A stretch of DNA of 33,557 nt from Planctomycetota bacterium (GTDB lineage Bacteria > Planctomycetota > Planctomycetia > Pirellulales > Pirellulaceae), in assembly GCA_963204995.1 (NCBI GenBank), contig CAUJKL010001071.1, positions 1 to 33,557 of the forward strand. The letters run 5' to 3'. A program made the translations under genes and the position numbers. The first letter of the stretch is position 1, and every line of letters starts with the position of its first letter. The notes below the pieces were generated by a model. That model saw only the letters and a program-made list of their open reading frames with translations. It was not told the DNA's origin and did no database searches. Below, one piece after another: positions 26,820 through 33,557 of the stretch.

Positions 26820-27920
26820 TTACTGGAGGCGACCGCGTCCTTCTAAGGGCCAGATGGCTTCGAGCTTATCGCCGCGAAACGCCAGAAAGTTGTCATGCAA
26901 GACACAGGTCAAGTCGCTGTAGCCGGGGATGATCTCCAAGCGGTCGCCAATCTTGAGATCTTGCGCGGAGGGATCGAGCGTCAGCGTACCATGCTCGGCG
27001 GACAGCGATTTAACATGGATGTCATCGCGGCCGCAGACCAGCGGCTTATGCACCCAGCCGTCCATTGTCTTGCGACCGGCATCGATGATCGCTCGGTCAG
27101 GAGCCGGGCGACTGACGATCGTTGTCAGGACGGTCAGTGCATACTTCCAATCGGAAATGTTGCAACCGTAGCGATAGAAGGCGTCCATAAACATTCCGCC
27201 GCCCGCTTGCATTTCGGTAATCCCCGGCGCACCAACGGAGTACTTGAACGAACCGGTGCCGCCGCACGAAACGATCCCGCAAGGCAAACCGGCTTGGCGA
27301 ATCTGGTCGGCAGTATCCGTCAACACTTTCAACGCGGCCAAAATCGCCGCTGCCTTTTCGTCGCCGTCTTCCATCGTCAACAAGTGGCCTTCGTATCCCA
27401 TGATGCCGGCCAGCGTCAGCCCCGGCAGTTCATGGATCTGGCGTGCAAGTTCAACGGCAGGCCCGCCCGCCGCCACGCCGACTCGTCCCAAGCCGATGTC
27501 CACTTCAGCAATCACGCGCAGCGAGAGTCCCGCCGCCGACATCGCTGTGCTGAACGCCAGGGCTTGGTCGAGGTGATCGACACACACGACGGGATCGGCG
27601 ATGCGTCGCAAGTCGACCAATCGGGCCACTTTCTTCGGACCAACGATCAGATTAGCGATCAACGTATCGTTGACACCGCCTTGAGCCATCACTTCGGCTT
27701 CGCCCAGCTTGGCACAGGTGACGCCGATGGCACCGGCGGCGATCAGCTTCTTCGCCAACAGAGGAGACTTGTGACACTTCGAATGCGGCCGCCAATCGAT
27801 GCCATGTTCGCGACAGGCGTCCGACATGGCGGCGATGTTTGCTTCGAGTGCATCCAAATCAACGCACAGCGACGGTGTATCGAGATCGGCCTTGGTGCAT
27901 CCAAGGTGAGGCAAGGTCAT
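26820..27920 (-). CDS. DSD1/D-threonine-aldolase-like PLP enzyme (second paralogue)
   Basis: DWRPHSKCHKSPLLAKKLIAAGAIGVTCAKLGEAEVMAQGGVNDTLIANLIVGPKKVARL; C-terminal GDRLEIIPGYSDLTCVLHD. Confidence 0.9.
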   Translation of the reverse strand: MTLPHLGCTKADLDTPSLCVDLDALEANIAAMSDACREHGIDWRPHSKCHKSPLLAKKLIAAGAIGVTCAKLGEAEVMAQGGVNDTLIANLIVGPKKVARLVDLRRIADPVVCVDHLDQALAFSTAMSAAGLSLRVIAEVDIGLGRVGVAAGGPAVELARQIHELPGLTLAGIMGYEGHLLTMEDGDEKAAAILAALKVLTDTADQIRQAGLPCGIVSCGGTGSFKYSVGAPGITEMQAGGGMFMDAFYRYGCNISDWKYALTVLTTIVSRPAPDRAIIDAGRKTMDGWVHKPLVCGRDDIHVKSLSAEHGTLTLDPSAQDLKIGDRLEIIPGYSDLTCVLHDNFLAFRGDKLEAIWPLEGRGRLQ

Positions 27921-27981
27921 GGCATCGCGGCTGGTAGCCGCCTCCGGGCGATGAACGGGAAGATGGTCAATGCAGGCGAGG

Positions 27982-28443
27982 CTATTTTACCTCTTCGCCG
28001 ACCATTCGATAGATAGCCAGATGTTTGCCGTCGGGGCCGATGAACTCGCTGATCTCGAATTTGCCCTCAACCGAGACCGGGCGGACGGTGAACGAGGCGG
28101 ATTTCCCTGGCGCCATCTCGACCAGAATGCAATCGTACAAAGCCGCACCGGGACCGAAGCAGCATTCCATGTTGTCGCGTACGAGTACGAACTGCTTGAT
28201 GCCCTTTTGCTGGAAGCTGGGCAGTATGTAGCCGCGAATCTTGACGGGACTGTCGGCGAGTTTCTCGATCTTCTCGGTCAGCATCTCGCGTTTGAAAGGT
28301 GCGCCCTTCTCGATTTCAAACTTGATGTCATCGAAAGTGAGGTCTTGGAGCTTGACGTCATCGGCGGCCTGGGCATTGTGCGAGCAAAACGCAACTAGCA
28401 CCACGGCGAAATAAATGGAAGTCTTCGTCCAACCGTAATTCAT
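27982..28443 (-). CDS. DUF3299-like secreted protein
   Basis: Signal peptide plus VKIRGYILPSFQQKGIKQFVLVRDNMECCFGPGAALYDCILVEM. Confidence 0.75.
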   Translation of the reverse strand: MNYGWTKTSIYFAVVLVAFCSHNAQAADDVKLQDLTFDDIKFEIEKGAPFKREMLTEKIEKLADSPVKIRGYILPSFQQKGIKQFVLVRDNMECCFGPGAALYDCILVEMAPGKSASFTVRPVSVEGKFEISEFIGPDGKHLAIYRMVGEEVK

Positions 28444-29114
28444 CGCAGGTGCTTCGCTTTCAGTTGATAGTAGACGCCATTGACACCCGACACAGGCTTT
28501 AACGACGTGTCGACTTTCAATTCGCCGGCCAGTTTGCGTTTACGCATGTCATAGGCAGTCTGCAGCGGCTCTTCTAGCGTGACTTCGATCATGTCCGTCA
28601 ATTTCGGCTGACCACCGAAACAACAGGTGCCTAGATCGGGCACGAGGACAAATCGTTTGATGTTGTACTGCTGACCGTCCGGGTAAAGATACCCTTTGAC
28701 AAAGATCTTTTTGCCGTTCAACTCCAATGCGTGAGGCGGCACCGGCATCCGAAAGTCGTCCTTATCCGGTTGGAGTTCAGCAAAGGAGATTCGCAGGTAA
28801 CCGTCGGGCACTTCCGTCGCGTAGACATAAGAGTGTCTCGCGACACCGCCAATGAAGAGACAGGCACCGAGAATCGCTCCGCCAAGGGCGAGCGTCCTCC
28901 CCGTCAGTTCGTTGGGATAACGCACGACACTGCGATATCCGGCGATCCCGAGGATGGCGGCGACGATTGCCAAGATTAGCAAGGGAGCGGCATACAATCC
29001 CAGTATGGACAGCAGACCAAGGACGAACGAGGCGACCGCGGACTTGCTTATCGCGCGATACGGCTCGAAGCCCTCTTCTCTCACTGAATCAACAGTTGCT
29101 GCTTCGCTTCGCAT
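28440..29114 (-). CDS. Membrane protein with DUF4190-like TM region and DUF3299-like C-terminus
   Basis: SVASFVLGLLSILGLYAAPLLILAIVAAILGIAGYRSV then KKIFVKGYLYPDGQQYNIKRFVLVPDLGTCCFGGQPKLTDMIEV; 4-nt overlap with the next gene. Confidence 0.75.
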   Translation of the reverse strand: MRSEAATVDSVREEGFEPYRAISKSAVASFVLGLLSILGLYAAPLLILAIVAAILGIAGYRSVVRYPNELTGRTLALGGAILGACLFIGGVARHSYVYATEVPDGYLRISFAELQPDKDDFRMPVPPHALELNGKKIFVKGYLYPDGQQYNIKRFVLVPDLGTCCFGGQPKLTDMIEVTLEEPLQTAYDMRKRKLAGELKVDTSLKPVSGVNGVYYQLKAKHLR

Positions 29115-29187
29115 ATCAGTTCCCTAAACGCAATGTAAACGATCAGTTCTCGAACCGAAAAGTCTACGTTGCGACTTCCGCGAGGGT

Positions 29188-30363
29188 TCAACTCTCTGCG
29201 GGTGCTGCCGCACCTTTGGAGCCGCCAAACGGAAAGAACGTGTTCGCTCGCTTGACTGCCGCCGGATCGATCTTTTCGAGTTCTTTGATCTGCTCCGCAG
29301 CCGCCGGATCGGGACAAGCTCGCAGGTAGTTAATCACGGGAACACGAACCCAGCTGGATTTTTCATCCGCTTCCTTAAACAACTGAACGAGGCGCGGCAT
29401 CGAGTCCCAGTCTTCCCAACGGGCCAGATCGGGAATCACCAGATCGGCGAGCTGTGGTCGGTCCAGCATGTATCGCAGCCCTTCGAGAATCCGCTTTTTG
29501 GGAACCACATCGGTCTCGCTGCCGTGGAATCGGAGAGCCATGATCGCCGCATAGGTATCCGCATACTCAGCCTTGTCGTTCTTCAGAAACAATTCCTCGA
29601 CCAACGGCATCCCTTCGCCGCCCTTGAGCGTGAGGTAGCAGCCGATCATCGCATCGAGCCCGGCTTTCGCCTTGCGATCGTCGGAGCGGAGCATCGTTTC
29701 GAGCAAGGGCAGATCCTTCTCGGTGCCACACACGCCAAGCATCGTCAGATACAGACGTCGCCGACTGGCGGGGATGTCACCGTCTTGAATCCATTCAAGC
29801 AACTTGGCGTGATCCATATCTGGCTTGAGGGCAATCACGGTTGCGTACGGAGCTTTCGCGAATTCGTCGTAAGCATCACGAGCCAACATCTCGTCGTCGT
29901 CTTCCAGATGCTTCTGGAAGAACTTCAGGCGTACGGCACCGTCCTTCGGCAAAGCGAGCAATTCCGGAATGTACTTGCGAGCGCGATCGGTCAACTGTAA
30001 CGGCGTGGACCACATGATCTTCGGAGGATCAACTCCCATGATCAGGAAGGGCTTACCCAACTGTCCATCACCGAAGTAGATGGTTTCGATCGTAGGCGTT
30101 TCAAGCAGAAAGTTGCCGCCCTTCACGATCTGAACGATCTGAAACGTCGCCTTCGGAGTTTCGCGGCTGGCGACATCTCCACCCGCTTCGCTCTTCGTCG
30201 GCAGCTTGACCAGTTCGCCAATGACGACCGCGTCCATCGAGTCGATCTCTTCGGTAAACGTCTGCGACACGGCAGCACAGAACGGACAGGCTTCCAAGTT
30301 TGAAACGGACGCGACGGATACAAGTGCGAAAGACAGCAGGCTAGATATCGCCAAGCGAATCAT
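29188..30363 (-). CDS. Secreted hypothetical protein with CPFC motif, HEAT-like C-terminal region
   Basis: MIRLAISSLLSFALVSVASVSNLEACPFCAAVSQTF; repeated helical C-terminus. Confidence 0.7.
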   Translation of the reverse strand: MIRLAISSLLSFALVSVASVSNLEACPFCAAVSQTFTEEIDSMDAVVIGELVKLPTKSEAGGDVASRETPKATFQIVQIVKGGNFLLETPTIETIYFGDGQLGKPFLIMGVDPPKIMWSTPLQLTDRARKYIPELLALPKDGAVRLKFFQKHLEDDDEMLARDAYDEFAKAPYATVIALKPDMDHAKLLEWIQDGDIPASRRRLYLTMLGVCGTEKDLPLLETMLRSDDRKAKAGLDAMIGCYLTLKGGEGMPLVEELFLKNDKAEYADTYAAIMALRFHGSETDVVPKKRILEGLRYMLDRPQLADLVIPDLARWEDWDSMPRLVQLFKEADEKSSWVRVPVINYLRACPDPAAAEQIKELEKIDPAAVKRANTFFPFGGSKGAAAPAES

Positions 30364-30454
30364 GGCTTCATTCCTTGTCAGGGGTGGGTGTTGGTAGCAG
30401 AGGCTTCCGGCCACCGTTTACTAACTGCGGGCGTGGTGGCTGGAAACTATCATC

Positions 30455-32047
30455 TCACGATCCTAGCGACTTTGCCACATCGGTTCGATAGGCGGACATC
30501 GCAGGGAGGAAACCGACCGAGATTGCCAACAGCAACAACGCGGGAATCAGCAGCATTTCGGGCGGTACACTCCCTATTATGGGCCCTAAACCAAAAAGCT
30601 CAAGGTTCTCGATCGGTGGAGCAAAGCTGGTAAAGCCGATCGGAACCCCCGTTCGCTGTTCGACAGCATCGCTCACGACAGGCAGCGCCATCAGCAAATG
30701 AGCACCAATCCAGCCAATCATACCGCCGCCGACCGACAGCAAGATCGACTCGAACAAGATCACGGCCATCACGGTTCCACGACTCGCACCGAGGGCTCGC
30801 ATGACAGCAATCTCGTGCTTGCGGTCGCTCATCGAGTTGTAAATGCTGACCAGGATGCTGATCCCCGAGACGAAACAGACGAGTGCTGTGATGCCCAAGA
30901 GCGCCGCCTGAATCGGTGCGACGATGAAGGAAAACAAATTCGTGATTTCGCGAATCGGCAAGACACATTGCGCCACCGGACCTTCGTTAATGGTGGTGGG
31001 CAGTCCCACCGCAATCATCGGGTTCACGGTGCGGAGCAAGATGGCAGTGACTTCGCGTTGCTCGACGGGCAACGGTTCGCTTGGTGCGTTGTCGGGAGCG
31101 TGGTCGTGGTCGTGAGTTTCTGCGGGTTTGACGAATCCTCCGGCGATCCCGCCGAAGCCGGATGCAGGCTGTTCTTCTTCCTCGTCCTTGGGCAAAGGCT
31201 TCGCGTGATCTTCCATCAAGTAGAAGCCTTCCATGTTGATGAACACAGCCCGGTCGTTGGGCGTGCCAGTTGGCTTCAAGATCCCGACCACGGTAAATTG
31301 ATTCGCGTGGCCCTCACCCTCGGGATCGCCATGTGCCGGCGAGATGCCTTGCCCGATCGTCACGTTCATCTCGCGAGCCACGGTCGCACCGACGACGGCC
31401 TCGAAGTATCCGTGCTCGTCGTTCCACTCCTCGAAGTTGCGTCCCTGCGAGAATTCATACGTCTTGTCGTCGTACGGGCCGAACGTCAGCTTATTGAACA
31501 AGTCGGGCGTCGTGCCGACGACTCGGAACTGCCCGAAGTAATCGCCCAAGCACAACGGAATGGCTAACGCGCTGTACATTCCGAACTTGCCGCTGCGTTC
31601 CAGATCCAGGGCATTCGCATCGGACACTCGTAGCGACTCGCTGGCGAGAAGCCCACCGATCCCCGCGAGTCCATCCGCGCCGAGCAGCGACAAGGCCTCG
31701 ATGCTTTCCCATCCTGCGTCGTGAACGCGCGCACGAATCGAATGCTCGAGCGCGTGTTTGCGCTCATCACCGCCAGTAAATTCCAGGTAGTACTCGTACG
31801 GGATGTTCTCGACGGGTTGGCTCAAGTAGTAGACGGTATTGAGCGTCAGTTGCAGCTTGCCGCCTTTGGCACCCACGATCAAGTTGTAACCGAGGCTGGA
31901 GTTGTTTCGAAACGACTGCGACACGACGCCGTGGATCGAAAGCACGGCGACCACGAGCAACACACCGAGCGCCATCGACAGCGCGGTTAGCGCGGACGCC
32001 AAGCCGCGTTGTTGAATGCTTCGCCAGGCTATCTTCCACAGACTCAT
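30455..32047 (-). CDS. ABC transporter permease (FtsX/MacB-like) with His-rich loop
   Basis: SLWKIAWRSIQQRGLASALTALSMALGVLLVVAVLSIHG N-terminus; C-terminal SDRKHEIAVMRALGASRGTVMAVILFESILLSVGGG; loop 'ETHDHDHAPDN'. Confidence 0.92.
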   Translation of the reverse strand: MSLWKIAWRSIQQRGLASALTALSMALGVLLVVAVLSIHGVVSQSFRNNSSLGYNLIVGAKGGKLQLTLNTVYYLSQPVENIPYEYYLEFTGGDERKHALEHSIRARVHDAGWESIEALSLLGADGLAGIGGLLASESLRVSDANALDLERSGKFGMYSALAIPLCLGDYFGQFRVVGTTPDLFNKLTFGPYDDKTYEFSQGRNFEEWNDEHGYFEAVVGATVAREMNVTIGQGISPAHGDPEGEGHANQFTVVGILKPTGTPNDRAVFINMEGFYLMEDHAKPLPKDEEEEQPASGFGGIAGGFVKPAETHDHDHAPDNAPSEPLPVEQREVTAILLRTVNPMIAVGLPTTINEGPVAQCVLPIREITNLFSFIVAPIQAALLGITALVCFVSGISILVSIYNSMSDRKHEIAVMRALGASRGTVMAVILFESILLSVGGGMIGWIGAHLLMALPVVSDAVEQRTGVPIGFTSFAPPIENLELFGLGPIIGSVPPEMLLIPALLLLAISVGFLPAMSAYRTDVAKSLGS

Positions 32048-32052
32048 GGGTG

Positions 32053-32754
32053 TTAGGGATGAGGGTTGAGGGATGAGGGATGAGAGATGGTCGCGAGGAC
32101 TTTGTTAATGTCTTCCAAGCGGTCTGCGCGATCGAATTGGTCCGCGACTTCCATCGAGTGTGTGACGAGGATCATGGCGATCTTCTCTTCGCGGCACGTT
32201 TCTCGGATCAAGTCGATAACGTTCTGTTGATTCGCCGGATCAACATTGGCCGTCGGTTCGTCAGCCAGCAGCAATCGCGGCTGATTGGCCAACGCGCGCG
32301 CGACAGCAACGCGTTGTTGCTCGCCGACGGATAACGCAGAGGGCTTATGTTGCGATCGTGCGCTCAAACCGACGCGGTCGATTAGCTGCTCGGCTCGCTT
32401 GACGTTGTATTTCCGCCGTGCGAATGTCATCCCGAGCAGCACATTTTCGAGGGCCGAGAAGCCCGGCAACAGGTTGAATGTTTGAAACACATATCCGAGT
32501 TTGGCCGCCCGATACCGATCTCGGCCTGCCTCCGAGAGCGTCGTCACATCGTGCCCATCGAGTCGAACGACGCCGGAATCCGGTCGGCTAATGCCAGCGA
32601 TCACATGCAGCAAGGTGGACTTGCCACATCCGCTTCGCCCCAGCAGCACCATCTGCTCGGCGGCCTCGACCCGAAAGCTCGGAATATCAAGGACCGGCAG
32701 CACATGCCCATTGGGCTCGATGTACGATTTCTTTAGATTCTCAAGCTGGAGCAT
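32053..32754 (-). CDS. ABC transporter ATP-binding protein (LolD/MacB-type)
   Basis: Walker A GRSGCGKST, signature LSVGEQQRVAVARALANQPRLLLADEPTANVD, H-loop VTHS. Confidence 0.95.
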   Translation of the reverse strand: MLQLENLKKSYIEPNGHVLPVLDIPSFRVEAAEQMVLLGRSGCGKSTLLHVIAGISRPDSGVVRLDGHDVTTLSEAGRDRYRAAKLGYVFQTFNLLPGFSALENVLLGMTFARRKYNVKRAEQLIDRVGLSARSQHKPSALSVGEQQRVAVARALANQPRLLLADEPTANVDPANQQNVIDLIRETCREEKIAMILVTHSMEVADQFDRADRLEDINKVLATISHPSSLNPHP

Positions 32755-33250
32755 CAAAGCGGTGGTCAATCATTGCTTGCCAAGTCGTGGAACGCTAACA
32801 ACTTACATGGTTTGACGCAGCGGGAGAAGGCGGGTGACACGGTCGAGGACGGCTTCAATACGTTCGCCATCCGCACTGTGTTCGCAATGTGCAAAAGGGG
32901 AACTCAAAAGGATGCCCTCAAGCTCGTGCAGCTCACGGCACATGTTTGCGTCGTAAAATGTCGAACTGAAATGGTTCGTATGGAATGTGGTTCTGCGACG
33001 AACATTTTCGCGGCTTCGCCACCACGCAGCTCAAGTGAGACACCTCCAAGTTAAGTGCTGGCCCTGGAGCCACATATGGGGTGATGTGTGATTGACGAAG
33101 CGCTGACGGCATGCTCTGTTAACCCAGGTGAGGTACGTTAAATAAGCTGGGCACAAGCGCAGTCCCGGCAGTCGCTCATTCAGGCAGAATGGCAGTTGGC
33201 ATGGATTGGAAAGCAGACCGATTGTGGAGTTATCTGGCGAGAGGGCAATG

Positions 33251-33427
33251 TTAATGGGGAGGCACTGCATCCGTTTGCTGTTGGTCGAAGACAATCCGAT
33301 GGATGTCAAGTTCGTAATGGACGCATTCGCGGATGCCGAGCGTATTTTCCGCAGGTCACGTTCGACATTTGCGGGCAATTTTCGGATCGCGTTGGGTGTG
33401 ATCATGGGGGGCAATCCTCCTTCCTGA
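33251..33427 (+). pseudogene. Possible truncated response-regulator receiver fragment
   Basis: 'MLMGRHCIRLLLVEDNPMDVKFVMDAFADAERIF' matches the receiver-domain start, then similarity stops and the ORF ends. Confidence 0.4.
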
Positions 33428-33557
33428 GGTTGCTTGACGTCGTTCGTAGCGGATGCCGTGCGACGCGACATCTTACCGACTGGCGACGGTGACGCAGCGA
33501 ACTTACAAGCCGTAGCTCTTGGGCGAGATCCCTACCAGCTTTAAGATTTGCTTTTGT

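Noticed and set aside
26895-28016. 373-aa plus-strand ORF opposite the DSD1-like gene
   Set aside because: Shadow ORF; His/Gln/Arg-rich composition typical of antisense translation.
1-33557. Reverse transcriptase, DGR template repeat, CRISPR array or cas genes
   Set aside because: No RT catalytic motif, no VR-like second copy and no spaced direct repeats seen by eye; the heptamer arrays have no unique spacers. A computational search of the full genome is still needed for the RT/TR.

Overview
The gene content looks planctomycete: DUF1501 and PSCyt1/DUF1549/DUF1553 genes, many secreted hypothetical proteins, and a glutamine-dependent NAD+ synthetase. Nothing was searched against a database; every call comes from reading the sequence and the supplied ORF track. 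The most unusual part is a minus-strand accessory cluster at about 135-6680. In transcription order it encodes: a single-TM protein; two small helical proteins that look paralogous and share an 'AIPPfG'-type motif; a papain-like (C1) cysteine protease; a STAND-remnant-like protein fused to a formylglycine-enzyme/C-type-lectin fold, whose C-terminus resembles a diversity-generating-retroelement (DGR) variable region and is followed 18 bp past the stop by a perfect 10-bp stem hairpin; a 78-aa orphan protein coupled by an ATGA overlap to a ThiF/E1-like protein with a possible degenerate JAB-like N-terminal domain; and a 171-aa orphan. No reverse transcriptase or template repeat was seen, so any diversification would have to act in trans. 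I read this cluster as a candidate conflict or sensing system. Other notable items: a four-helix-bundle (S23/IVP) gene between two 7-bp-period repeat arrays, inserted between DUF1501 and PSD1 genes; two palindromic intergenic elements (about 21069-21437 and 26745-26805); and a MacB-like ABC operon with a His-rich permease loop and two DUF3299-like proteins, possibly metal-related.
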